Shown here: positions 44,235 through 53,047 of the stretch, in pieces
Layout: every line of letters starts with the position of its first letter
How positions within the stretch are numbered: position 1 is the first letter of the stretch
Source of the DNA: UTCFX2 sp963827155
Lineage (GTDB): Bacteria > Chloroflexota > Anaerolineae > Anaerolineales > UBA4823
NCBI GenBank assembly: GCA_963827155.1
Contig: CAWGZV010000002.1
Span: 372,001-436,000 of the forward strand
Direction: 5' to 3'
DNA: 64,000 nt
Translations under genes and position numbers: made by a program
The notes under the pieces: generated by a model
The model's input: the letters and a program-made list of their open reading frames with translations, nothing else
Databases searched by the model: none
Told to the model about the DNA's origin: nothing

Positions 44235-44951
44235 TTGAATTTTGAATATCTAACAATCGCGGAGTGTAAAAACAATGGGGCGGAAAAACAGCCAGATACT
44301 GCATTTGTGGTTATTGATGTGATTCGGGCATTCACGACAGCATGCTTCGCTTTTGAGGCCGGAGCAGAAAAAATCATCCTGGTTGGAGGAGTAGATGAGG
44401 CTATTGCTGAGCGAGCGCTTCATACTAAATCCATGGCGATTGGAGAGGTAGGGGGTTTGAAAGTGCAAGGTTATGACCTGGGCAACTCTCCTTCAGAATT
44501 CCAACCGCTAAATCTGCACGGGTATACCTTAGTCCAAAGGACAAGCGCCGGCACACAAGGCATGATGGCTGTACGAGGTGCAAAAACCATCGTGGGGGCG
44601 AGCTTTGTCTGCGCAGAAGCGACGGCGAGGTTGATCAGAGAGTGTTCGCCATCCAAAGTCGCTTTCATCGTCACTGGATTGCTGCCAGATGGTAAAGGGG
44701 ATGAAGATCTGGCATGCGCCGAGTACCTGGAAAAGCGGATCGTTTGCGAAGAAGTTGACCCAGAACCTTACCTGGTCCGTGTCCGCAAATCAATGAATGC
44801 AGAAATTCTCAAGACTCCTCCATTGAACGCGCCACAAGACGTATTTTTCTGCTCTGATCTTGACCGTTTTGATTTTGCATTACCTGTGAAAGAAATCAAC
44901 GATCGGATGGTTATGAAACCAGTGAAATTTCCCGGAAGCAAATCGAAATGA
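44235..44951 (+). CDS. comB: 2-phosphosulfolactate phosphatase-like protein
   Basis: 238 residues, TTG start directly after the anti-sigma stop (TGATTG). The family motifs of ComB are clear: AFVVIDVIRAFTTACFAFEA, GDLGNSPSEF-type (YDLGNSPSEFQP), VQRTSAGTQGMMAVRGAKTI, GASFVCAEATAR and LPDGKGDEDLACAEYLE. In methanogens ComB removes phosphate from phosphosulfolactate during coenzyme M synthesis. Many bacteria carry it with no other CoM genes, and none are here, so the real substrate is open. Being in a sigma-factor operon is unusual. Confidence 0.85.
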   Translation: MNFEYLTIAECKNNGAEKQPDTAFVVIDVIRAFTTACFAFEAGAEKIILVGGVDEAIAERALHTKSMAIGEVGGLKVQGYDLGNSPSEFQPLNLHGYTLVQRTSAGTQGMMAVRGAKTIVGASFVCAEATARLIRECSPSKVAFIVTGLLPDGKGDEDLACAEYLEKRIVCEEVDPEPYLVRVRKSMNAEILKTPPLNAPQDVFFCSDLDRFDFALPVKEINDRMVMKPVKFPGSKSK

Positions 44952-45772
44952 AGTTTGGTTTTGTGATGCCATTTGGCGATGCGCGCCAAGCGGCTGATTT
45001 TGCGCTTGCAGCGGAAGAAAGCGGATGGGATGGTTTTTTTGTGTGGGAACCCGTTTGGGGAGTGGATGCGTGGATTGCATTGACTGCAGCTGCGATGCAA
45101 ACCAAGCGAATCCGGTTGGGGACGATGATCTCGCCGATCTCGAGGATGCGCCCGTGGAAACTTGCGAGTGAAACCGCGACATTGGACAATCTTTCCGGCG
45201 GTCGGGTGATCCTTTCGGTGGGATTGGGCGCTACGGGAACCGGATTTGAAGCATTTGGTGAAGTCACCGACCGAAAATTGCGAGCTGAGCTAGTGGATGA
45301 GAGCCTGGAGATATTGGTGGGGTTGTGGAAAGGACAGCCTTTTCGATTTTCGGGAAAGCACTATAAAGTGAAAGAGACCGATTTTCAACTTCCGGCGGCA
45401 CCTATCCAAAAACCTAAAATCCCAATCTGGGTGGTAGGCGCCTGGCCAAGAATGAAATCTATGCAACGGGCAATTCGCTACGACGGGATCTTACCGAACA
45501 TCATGGATGGGAAAGAAGTGCGGATGGGAACGGCGACCCCCGAAGAGCTGCTAGAGATGAACCGCTGGATTTGGGCAAACAGAAAATCAACGACCGGTTT
45601 TGATGTCATCGTCGAAGGCGCGACCCCCGGGGAGGACCCATCCGCTGGAGCAGAAATTGTGAGGGGGTACGAGCAAGCTGGGGCGACCTGGTGGATCGAA
45701 GCGAAGTGGAACGAGGAGGATCGCGCAGGAGTTCTGCAGAGAATCAGGCAAGGTCCGCCAAGAGTGGAATGA
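44948..45772 (+). CDS. Luciferase-like (LLM) flavin/F420-dependent oxidoreductase
   Basis: 274 residues. ATG overlaps the ComB-like stop (ATGA) and has GGAAG upstream. Bacterial luciferase-like TIM barrel: SGWDGFFVWEPVWGVDAWIA, RIRLGTMISPISRMRPWKLA, ETATLDNLSGGRVILSVGLG, LVDESLEILVGLWKGQPFRF and PIWVVGAWPRMKSMQRAIRY. It uses F420 or FMN to oxidise or reduce a small substrate. It is the last gene of the four-gene sigma operon, with a terminator 80 bases later. Confidence 0.92.
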   Translation: MKFGFVMPFGDARQAADFALAAEESGWDGFFVWEPVWGVDAWIALTAAAMQTKRIRLGTMISPISRMRPWKLASETATLDNLSGGRVILSVGLGATGTGFEAFGEVTDRKLRAELVDESLEILVGLWKGQPFRFSGKHYKVKETDFQLPAAPIQKPKIPIWVVGAWPRMKSMQRAIRYDGILPNIMDGKEVRMGTATPEELLEMNRWIWANRKSTTGFDVIVEGATPGEDPSAGAEIVRGYEQAGATWWIEAKWNEEDRAGVLQRIRQGPPRVE

Positions 45773-45852
45773 CCTGAGGGTATTTTTGATCAACTCTTCG
45801 CTAGGCTTTTCTAGATATTTAGCGTTGTGAAAACACGATTGACCCTTTAACC

Positions 45853-45881
45853 AAAAATCCGGGGCTGGCACCCGGATTTTT
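45853..45881 (+). terminator. Rho-independent terminator of the sigma / anti-sigma / comB / LLM operon
   Basis: A perfect 11-bp stem (aaaaatccggg / cccggattttt) with a 7-base loop gctggca and a T-run at the 3' side. The A-run on the other side means it could also work for minus-strand transcripts. Confidence 0.92.
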
Positions 45882-45925
45882 AGTGAAGAAGGAGAATGCA
45901 ATGGAAGAGTTCTCGGAAGTCAAGC

Positions 45926-46111
45926 TCAATTGGCTGGGGGAAGGCTAGTCATCAATCTCTTAAGAGCATTTGGATCGGTGAGCGAAATCTGCACTATCCC
46001 GTTCGCGGTTGCGAACAGATCGACGGCAGCGTTCAAAAACTCTAATGGGGAGGCACTTGCCGGCTCTGTCATTTCTCCAGAAAAGAGATTGGTTTTTACT
46101 TTCACGTTCAC
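45926..46111 (-). CDS. Small hypothetical protein
   Basis: 61 residues from GTG 46111, with GGAG four bases before the start. Residues such as SASPLEFLNAAVDLFATANG and IVQISLTDPNALKRLMTSLP form a plausible small helix/strand domain. I do not recognise it. The opposite strand is also open here, so coding status is uncertain. The surrounding 45900-46410 holds no other feature that I can support. Confidence 0.35.
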   Translation of the reverse strand: MNVKVKTNLFSGEMTEPASASPLEFLNAAVDLFATANGIVQISLTDPNALKRLMTSLPPAN

Positions 46112-46414
46112 ATCGCTCCAAAGTGCAAAATCATTTTAGCTATATCAATCTGATGATGTAATTTTATCCGATGCTGCTCGATTAACCATACGTCTTTTGA
46201 CGGAATCTGGCAGGGGAATCTTCTGTTCATCGAGGCACAAGGTGGAGGCGAGACCAGATGGTGGAAGCGGACATGTGTTAAAGTCTAGAGTGCCAGAAAA
46301 ATCATCGGCCACACCTGCACTCTCCAGCGAAGGGGGGGCTGCAAGCGCTGAACCCCTTTTGATGATTTCTATTTGAGGCGATTTTCGCTTCAAGTACTGG
46401 TTTGGAGCAATTAG

Positions 46415-46654
46415 ATGGATATCAAGCTCTACCAACAGTATCTAAAAGAGTATATCCAAGATGCGATACGTGAGAGCGACGGAAGCGTTCGGGGAACAGC
46501 CGAGCGGCTTCACGAAAAGCAAGTGAAGGGACTGATCATCTCTCACCGAGGGGAGAAGCAACGAGCGCTCAGCGACGCACGTACTGCTTTCGACGATCAT
46601 CGACACTGGCCAATGGAGATCATCCTCAGCCACCTGGGGGTAACCCTGGATTGA
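46415..46654 (+). CDS. Small hypothetical protein
   Basis: 79 residues with a good ribosome site (GGAG seven bases before ATG). Charged, mostly helical sequence: LYQQYLKEYIQDAIRESDGS, VKGLIISHRGEKQRALSDAR, WPMEIILSHLGVTLD. No family recognised. It is convergent with the LuxR-type gene, 28 bases apart. Confidence 0.5.
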   Translation: MDIKLYQQYLKEYIQDAIRESDGSVRGTAERLHEKQVKGLIISHRGEKQRALSDARTAFDDHRHWPMEIILSHLGVTLD

Positions 46655-46682
46655 AAGCACATTTTTCGATCCAATGCAAGGA

Positions 46683-47084
46683 TCATTTCCAGGCGTTAAA
46701 ATCCCAGTCAGCCATGAGAATACGAAGCTCATCTTTGCTGTGCAGATCAAACTTGGATAAGACGCGTTTGATGTGCGATTTCGCGGTTTCAGGGGAGATG
46801 ATCAGCCTGGCAGCAATCTGACGGTTGGTGAGACCCAGACAAACCAGCGCGGCGACCTCTTTCTCGCGCTGTGAAAGCGTCAGCCAGCGGCTGTAGGAGT
46901 CAGACGCCTGATCTCGCTGAGCAGCGCCGCTGGCCACCAGCTCGGCGGCAACCTCCTCTGGGGAGCGGTGTTCGTGCTCAGCCAGAGCCACAACATAATC
47001 TACGAGAGGCCCGTTCAGTGTATACCGCCGCCGTTCGATCCGACGCAATCCCAGTCTCTCCAACATAGAGTCAAAATACGACAT
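46683..47084 (-). CDS. Small LuxR-type transcriptional regulator
   Basis: 133 residues from ATG 47084, preceded by AAGGTGAT. The frame is open to 47186, but the promoter at 47154-47182 lies inside that extension, so 47084 is the better start. The C-terminal domain is a GerE/LuxR helix-turn-helix: LTLSQREKEVAALVCLGLTN, RQIAARLIISPETAKSHIKR, VLSKFDLHSKDEL. The N-terminal ~65 residues (YFDSMLERLGLRRIERRRY, LNGPLVDYVVALAEHEHRSP) are not a receiver domain. It may be an unphosphorylated, concentration-controlled regulator, perhaps acting on its own palindromic operator. Confidence 0.85.
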   Translation of the reverse strand: MSYFDSMLERLGLRRIERRRYTLNGPLVDYVVALAEHEHRSPEEVAAELVASGAAQRDQASDSYSRWLTLSQREKEVAALVCLGLTNRQIAARLIISPETAKSHIKRVLSKFDLHSKDELRILMADWDFNAWK

Positions 47085-47153
47085 GATCCGATCACCTTTA
47101 TGCACGAAAAATTGAGTGTCATCAGCAGCAAGCTTTCCTTCAATTCCCAATAT

Positions 47154-47182
47154 ATTATAACTAGAACATATGTTCTTGTCAA
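47154..47182 (-). promoter_or_regulatory. Consensus sigma-70 promoter with a perfect palindromic operator in the spacer
   Basis: On the minus strand: -35 TTGACA (47177-47182), exactly 17 bases of spacer, -10 TATAAT (47154-47159); both hexamers are perfect. The spacer contains the perfect 14-bp palindrome AGAACATATGTTCT (47163-47176), whose core GAAC-N4-GTTC equals the Gram-positive LexA/DinR box. A protein bound here would block transcription of the LuxR-type gene, and the site is also only 26 bases upstream of the recJ start. Confidence 0.88.
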
Positions 47183-47201
47183 GCAAGAGCTGAGTTGAGC
47201 A

Positions 47202-49673
47202 ATGCGCATCTGGGTTGAGCCGGAGGAAACACCTGTCTCTGAAGAACTGCGGGAGCTTGTGGGGGGGAGTGAGATTGCAGCACAGGCACTAAACCGAGGC
47301 GGGCTTAGCAATCCGGCTAAGGCTCGCGCCTTTCTAGATCCAGATGTGTATTTTTCTCAGGAAAATGGGGAGCTACCCGGTCTCGAACAGGCAGCAGAGC
47401 GGCTGAATGCGGCATTGAGCCTGGGGGAAGGAATCCTGGTATGGGGGGATTTTGACGTTGACGGGCAAACTTCAACGGCGGTGCTGGTGGAAACGCTGAA
47501 TGACCTGGGAGGGCAGGTGAACTGGCATATCCCGGTGAGAGCAGCCAAATCGCACGGAATAGGCGTTGAAGTACTAAAGAAATACCTGGAAGCGGCGGAA
47601 AATCGACCCAAGCTGGTGGTGACATGCGACACAGGAATTACCGCATTCGAGGCAGTTGAATATGCCCGGACTCGAGATGTGGATGTGATCATCACCGACC
47701 ATCACGAGCTGCCGACAGGAATGGAAAACGGAATTGGGGGAGAGGATGCGATATTGGATAAACAGCTGCCTCCGGCAGCGGCGATTGTAACACCGCGCTT
47801 TCTGCCGGATGAGCATCCACTGGCGGATCTCCCGGGAGTTGGAACAGCATACAAGCTGGCGCAACGGCTTTATGCGGATGCGGGGAGGTCGGAAGAAGCC
47901 TGCAAGCACCTGGATCTGGCGGCATTGGGGATTGTGGCGGATGTTGCAAAACTACGAGGCGAATCGCGGGCGCTGCTGCAAAAAGGACTTGAACTGCTCC
48001 GGATGCCGGAACAAGTTGGGATCAAGGCGATTTATGAAAGAGCGGAGATCAAACCTGAACAGCTAAATGAAGAACAAATCGGTTTTCTAATCGCGCCTCG
48101 GCTGAACGCAATGGGCAGACTTTCGGATGCAAACCCAGCCGTTGAGCTGTTCACAACCCGAGATGTTCCACGGGCCCGGCTGATCGCCCTTGAGCTGGAA
48201 AGCCTGAACATCCAGCGGCAGCTTCTGACCAACCAGATTTTTCGAGCTGCATCCAGCAGAATCGAGCAGGATGCAGCGCTACGCGAAGCCCCTGTGATCG
48301 TGCTCGATCATCCAGCCTGGGCTGCAGGCGTCATTGGGATCGTGGCAAGCCGCCTGGTGGAGATTTATGGAAGACCGGCAGTGCTGATCTGTTCGCCACC
48401 AGGACAAATTGGGAGGGGGTCGGCGAGATCAATTGAAGGGATAGATATTACGGCAGCGATCCGCACCCAGCGAGATATATTGATCGGCTACGGCGGGCAT
48501 ACGATGGCGGCAGGATTTTCAATTGATCCGTCTAATATTTCGCAATTCCGGGCGGGGATGGTCAGGGCGATCGCCTCTCAATTGGAATCGGTTCCCCAAA
48601 AGAAAAATGAGCTGCCGATAGAATGTTACTTGAAGTGGGAGGAACTCGATCTGGATACCGCCAAATCTATAGAAAAACTGGCTCCATTCGGGAATGGCAA
48701 TCCACAGCCAGTTATGGCGAGCAAAGGGCTCCACCTTTCCAGCCACAATTCGCTGGGCAGGAATAAGGAGCACATCCAGATGACGGTGGAAGATGAGCGT
48801 GGAAATTCCCGGCGGGTGATCTGGTGGGGTGGCGCCGAATTGGTGGAAAACGAAAGTCTTCCGAGCAGCCGTTTTGACCTGGCATATCGTTTGCGAACGA
48901 CCAGCTATCGAGGCGTGCCGGAACTCTCAATCATCTTTGAGGATTTACGGATTGAGAGCGAGATCTCTGTATTCAACACGCTTAATAATCCCCCTGAGTT
49001 CGTGGACCTCCGAACCGCTCAATATCCATTTCAAGAATTGGTGAAGATCCTGGAAGAAAATCCGAGTCAGGATGTTCAGATTTGGGCAGAGAGCAATACT
49101 CGCAGGATGCTATTGGAGGCTTTTGAGAAAGCGAAAATCACGACATCCATGGATTTTCTTCACGGAAGGGATGAGCTGAAGGAAAGCGAAATATTGATTG
49201 TGTGGAGCATTCCGCCTGGGATGGAGGAATTCAAAACGGTAATGAGACAGGCTAAACCGAGCAAGGTTATGGTATTCGGAATAAATCCAGGCGTGGACCA
49301 ACCGAAAGTATTCTTGGAGAGGCTTGCCGGATTAATTAAATTTATTATCGGATCCGGCGAAAAAAAGATTGATCTTAATAAACTGGCATCTGCAACGGCT
49401 CAGACTTTAGGCACCACCAAGGCTGGAATAGGGTGGCTTCAGGAAAAAGGCTATATCACTCTTCAATCAGAAGGATCTCTGATGAGCTTAGATTTGGAAG
49501 GGGACAATCCAATAATGATTAAGATTACAAATCAAGGAACAGAAAATTCTGAAGCGGCTAGCCAACTCTATCAGGAGATATCCAAGCGGTTGCGGGAGAC
49601 GCAAGCTTTCAGGAAATTCTTCATGAGATTATCGCTCGAAACTATGGCTGTTTCATTTCAACAGCCGTTATAA
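47202..49673 (+). CDS. recJ: Single-stranded-DNA-specific exonuclease RecJ
   Basis: 823 residues. DHH-family phosphoesterase motifs: ILVWGDFDVDGQTSTAVLVE (Asp83, 85, 87), VVTCDTGITAFEAVEYARTR, DVIITDHHELP (DHH), PRFLPDEHPLADLPGVGTAY, LDLAALGIVADVAKLRGESR, and the DHHA1 region GYGGHTMAAGFSID. The OB-like and C-terminal extension (from ~500) is longer than in E. coli RecJ (about 577) and is seen in many Gram-positive-type RecJ proteins. It degrades 5' single strands in recombination and mismatch repair. The palindromic box just upstream suggests DNA-damage or LuxR control. Confidence 0.92.
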   Translation: MRIWVEPEETPVSEELRELVGGSEIAAQALNRGGLSNPAKARAFLDPDVYFSQENGELPGLEQAAERLNAALSLGEGILVWGDFDVDGQTSTAVLVETLNDLGGQVNWHIPVRAAKSHGIGVEVLKKYLEAAENRPKLVVTCDTGITAFEAVEYARTRDVDVIITDHHELPTGMENGIGGEDAILDKQLPPAAAIVTPRFLPDEHPLADLPGVGTAYKLAQRLYADAGRSEEACKHLDLAALGIVADVAKLRGESRALLQKGLELLRMPEQVGIKAIYERAEIKPEQLNEEQIGFLIAPRLNAMGRLSDANPAVELFTTRDVPRARLIALELESLNIQRQLLTNQIFRAASSRIEQDAALREAPVIVLDHPAWAAGVIGIVASRLVEIYGRPAVLICSPPGQIGRGSARSIEGIDITAAIRTQRDILIGYGGHTMAAGFSIDPSNISQFRAGMVRAIASQLESVPQKKNELPIECYLKWEELDLDTAKSIEKLAPFGNGNPQPVMASKGLHLSSHNSLGRNKEHIQMTVEDERGNSRRVIWWGGAELVENESLPSSRFDLAYRLRTTSYRGVPELSIIFEDLRIESEISVFNTLNNPPEFVDLRTAQYPFQELVKILEENPSQDVQIWAESNTRRMLLEAFEKAKITTSMDFLHGRDELKESEILIVWSIPPGMEEFKTVMRQAKPSKVMVFGINPGVDQPKVFLERLAGLIKFIIGSGEKKIDLNKLASATAQTLGTTKAGIGWLQEKGYITLQSEGSLMSLDLEGDNPIMIKITNQGTENSEAASQLYQEISKRLRETQAFRKFFMRLSLETMAVSFQQPL

Positions 49674-49744
49674 GCCTTCCGATCATCCCATATTCGATTG
49701 AAGTGAATTGTTTGAAACGGGGTTTGCAGATTAACGACAACACG

Positions 49745-50180
49745 ATGGCGGCGAGTGATCCGAATTTGGAAAAGGAAAACATCATATTGATCGCAGGGGC
49801 AGGCGGATTTTTCGGCGGCGCCCTCATCCGTGATTTTTTCAATCAAGGTTTCATCCGGATTCGGTCAGTCGATAGAAAGCCTTTATCCGAATGACACCCA
49901 CAAACGGCTCAGGCTGAAAATCTCTGTTTAACCTGGGGTCCACAGAGCTGATTTTTATCCATGAGCTGGTCGGGATGATTGAGGAAACCGCTGGCGTAGA
50001 ACTCCATCGTAAGTATAATCTTGAGGCACCGATGGGTGTGGCAGGACGAGACAGCGACAACACCTTTTCCCAGAGATGTTTGGCTGGGAACCAAGCATAC
50101 CGCTCATTCAAGGTCTCGAACCCACAAAACTTTGGATAGAGCAGCAATATTACGAAAGAAAAAGTGGGAAGGGATTGTGA
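49745..50180 (+). pseudogene. Remnant of a GDP-mannose 3,5-epimerase-like NAD-dependent epimerase
   Basis: The first 45 codons read like the start of an extended SDR epimerase (ENIILIAGAGGFFGGALIRD, FIRIRSVDRKPLS) and then stop. About 25 bases later, in another frame, the C-terminal part appears: NLGSTELIFIHELVGMIEET, AGVELHRKYNLEAPMGVAGR, DSDNT. After one more frame change it reads LFPEMFGWEPSIPLIQGLEP, TKLWIEQQYYER. The central ~190 residues with the Tyr-x-x-x-Lys active site are missing. An intact relative is at 60040-61011. It sits just before manC, matching GDP-mannose metabolism. The remaining 50181-50502 gap holds no other recognisable gene. Confidence 0.75.
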
Positions 50181-50502
50181 AAAAGGAGAACAATTCTTTG
50201 GAACTTTGAAATCTTCACATTTTTCGAAAAATTCGAGCTGATCCCAAGGAACCTTGGGAGCAATGAGGAAAAGCTGCAGACAATCTGACCGTATTTTCTC
50301 AGAGAGAACGCAGCAGATCCTGCACCATTTTTTTTGAGGCTTTGAAGCAGCATGGTAGAATCCGATTGCTTTATGAATATCCCCATGGATTTCAAGTGGT
50401 TTATCCGATCTATTTGTGAACGGAAACTGCAAAGCCAGATTTAATGATGGAATGGTAAATATGTGATTGATGGGATGATTGGTTTTTGAAAAGAGGTGAC
50501 TG

Positions 50503-51571
50503 TTGTACTGCGCATTAATCATGGCTGGCGGATCTGGGACGCGACTTTGGCCATTGAGCCGCGATAAACGACCGAAACAATCGCTAACCCTCACGGGTCA
50601 ACGAAGCATGTTCCAGCATTCAGTAGACCGCCTCCTGCCGCTTTTTTCGCAGAATGATATCTGGGTCGTTACCCGCGCCGAGCACACGGTACTGCTTGAG
50701 GAGCAGAGTCCTGGGCTTTCGAAGCAGCAGTTCATCCTCGAACCGGAGGGGCGAGGCACAGCTCCGGCGATCGGGCTTGCGGCAGTTCACCTACTTCATC
50801 AAAATCCAGATACTGTCATGGCGGTGGTGACTGCCGACCACTATATTAGCAATTCTCAGCAATTTCAAACTGCGCTGAGAGCTGCGAAAACCGCGGCCGA
50901 AAAAGGGTACCTTGTCACACTTGGTATCACCCCAACTTCGCCGTCGACTGCCTATGGGTATATCGAAGAGGAAAGAAAACTTGAAACGATCGATGGCTGC
51001 GATATCTTCCAGAGTCAGGCAATTTACCGAGAAGCCTAACCGCGAAACCGCAGCCAGGATGGTCTCGAGCGGTTTGTATACCTGGAACAGTGGGATGTTT
51101 GTCTGGCAAGTAAAGCGAATTCTCGATGAATTCAAGCGCCAGATGCCGGATTTGTACGAATACTTGATGGAAATCCAGGCTGCGATCGGCACGGATGGGT
51201 ATATGAATGTGCTCAGTAAAATCTGGCCTGGGGTTCCAAAACAGACAATTGATTACGGGATCATGGAAGGCGCAGAGAATGTCGTGGTCATCCCGGTGGA
51301 AATGGGTTGGTCAGATATCGGGAGCTGGAGCAGTCTGGCGGAGCTGATTCCGGCAGATGAAAACGGGAATATTATCCAAGCGGACCACGAAGGATTGGAT
51401 ACGCAAGGTTCAATCATTATTGGGAAATCGCGATTGATTGCAACGATCGGTTTGAAAGATTTGATAATTATTGATACGGAGGATGCGCTGTTAATTTGCA
51501 GTAAAGGACAAGAACAAGATGTGAAGCTGTTGGTGGAAAAGCTCAAACAAAAGGGGAGAGAAGAGCTGTAA
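50503..51571 (+). CDS. manC: Mannose-1-phosphate guanylyltransferase (one frameshift)
   Basis: TTG start at 50503 with GAGGTGA before it. Nucleotidyltransferase motifs: ALIMAGGSGTRLWPLSRDKR, PKQSLTLTGQRSMFQHSVDR, FILEPEGRGTAPAIGLAAVH, VVTADHYI, TPTSPSTAYGYIEEE. The frame changes near 51007 (GCDIF to RVRQFTEKPNRETAARMVSS), and the rest is GLYTWNSGMFVWQVKRILDE, YGIMEGAENVVVIPVEMGWS, DIGSWSSLAEL. It makes GDP-mannose from mannose-1-phosphate and GTP. It is about 355 residues when joined, the single-domain type without isomerase. The next gene starts 11 bases later. Confidence 0.9.
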
Positions 51572-51581
51572 GAGGAGCCAG

Positions 51582-52931
51582 ATGAAGGTAAACCCTGCGA
51601 TTTTTAAAGCCTACGATATTCGGGGTATTTATCCAGAAGAGCTGGATGAAGAAATTGCCTATCGAGTCGGATGTGCATTCGTGCGTTTGCTCGCTCCAAA
51701 ACGTGTGGTGTTGGGGAGAGATATGCGGTTAAGCGGAGAACTGCTTATGGATCGCGCGGCGGCTGGGATCCTCGATCAAGGCGCGGATGTCCTGGATATC
51801 GGAATGGTGAGCACAGACCAATATTACTGCGCCTGTGCAACCGAAGGCTTGCCCGGGATCATGGTGACTGCTTCTCACAATCCGAAAGATTATAATGGAT
51901 TCAAGATGGTTCGAAAAATGCCGTATCTGTTGAGTGGGGATGCGGGCATACAAGAAATCCGCCAGATGGTTGAAAGCGAGGGTTTTAAGCCGGTTAGGGG
52001 AACCGGATCGCGGATCTTGCTGGATGTTACAGAAACCTACATCAGGAAAATTCTCTCATTGATTGACCTTCAATCGATTAAACCGCTGAAGGTCATCGCG
52101 GATACAGCGAATGGAATGGTAGGACCTATTCTTGATCAAATTTCTAAAGTCCTACCCATCGAGCTGAATATACTATACCTTGCACCAGACGGCAATCTTC
52201 CAAATCACGGGCTGGATCCGCTGCAACCGGAAAACCGGGCGGAACTGCAGCGGCTTGTGGCTAGCGAAAAAGCAGATATTGGGCTGGCTTTTGATGGAGA
52301 CGGAGATCGATTCTTTTCGATCGATGAACGGGGTGAATTTGTGCCCGGGGATTTCCTGACAGCTTTGCTCGCGGAATATCTTTTAGAGAAAACACCCGGA
52401 TCAAAGATCCTGTATGATGTGCGCGCCTCATGGGGTGTGCCGGATACTATCCGGAAGGCGGGTGGGATTCCGCTGGTTGAGCGGGTAGGTCACGCGTTCA
52501 TCAAACAGCGGATGGCAGAAGAAGGCGCTCTTTTTGCCGGTGAAGTCACCGGGCATTATTATTTCCGAGATTTCTTTGGGGCAGATTCTGGGATCTTACC
52601 GGCGCTCCTGCTGTTGGAAATGATATCGAAGAGAAATCGAAAGCTCTCTCAGCTTCTGAAGCCGCTTGAGGAGAGGTATTTCATCTCTGGCGAGATCAAC
52701 AGCCGAATCTCCGACCCCAAATCCCGTATCGAAGCATTGAAAGAGCAATTCGGAGACGGAAAAATCAGCGAGCTTGACGGTCTCTCTGTGGATTACCCCG
52801 ATTGGCATTTTAATGTGCGGACATCGAACACAGAACCGCTTCTGCGGCTCAACCTGGAGTCGATTGTCTCAAGAGCGGACATGGATAAACGATTGGAAGA
52901 CGTGAGATCAATCATTTGGAATGATGAATGA
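51582..52931 (+). CDS. manB: Phosphomannomutase/phosphoglucomutase
   Basis: 449 residues; AGAGGAG before ATG. Alpha-D-phosphohexomutase features: FKAYDIRGIYPEELDEEIAY, the phosphoserine loop VTASHNPKDYNGFK (Ser98), metal loop LAFDGDGDRFFSIDERGEF, sugar-binding GEVTGHYYFRDFFGADSGIL, and the phosphate-binding C-terminus VRTSNTEPLLRLNLES. It converts mannose-6-phosphate to mannose-1-phosphate for manC just upstream, supplying GDP-mannose for surface glycans. Confidence 0.93.
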   Translation: MKVNPAIFKAYDIRGIYPEELDEEIAYRVGCAFVRLLAPKRVVLGRDMRLSGELLMDRAAAGILDQGADVLDIGMVSTDQYYCACATEGLPGIMVTASHNPKDYNGFKMVRKMPYLLSGDAGIQEIRQMVESEGFKPVRGTGSRILLDVTETYIRKILSLIDLQSIKPLKVIADTANGMVGPILDQISKVLPIELNILYLAPDGNLPNHGLDPLQPENRAELQRLVASEKADIGLAFDGDGDRFFSIDERGEFVPGDFLTALLAEYLLEKTPGSKILYDVRASWGVPDTIRKAGGIPLVERVGHAFIKQRMAEEGALFAGEVTGHYYFRDFFGADSGILPALLLLEMISKRNRKLSQLLKPLEERYFISGEINSRISDPKSRIEALKEQFGDGKISELDGLSVDYPDWHFNVRTSNTEPLLRLNLESIVSRADMDKRLEDVRSIIWNDE

Positions 52932-53047
52932 AAGAGCGTCATCCTGACGGATGAACAGTAAAATCATCAACATCGGCTGGAATGATCTCTTGATTTCGCT
53001 CAACTACCTGAAGTAAACCCAAAAAAAAAGTGAACCTGGAGGACATC

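Noticed and set aside
46145..46435. 96-codon minus-strand open frame
   Set aside because: No family signature or convincing ribosome site, and the better-supported small gene at 46415 overlaps its beginning.
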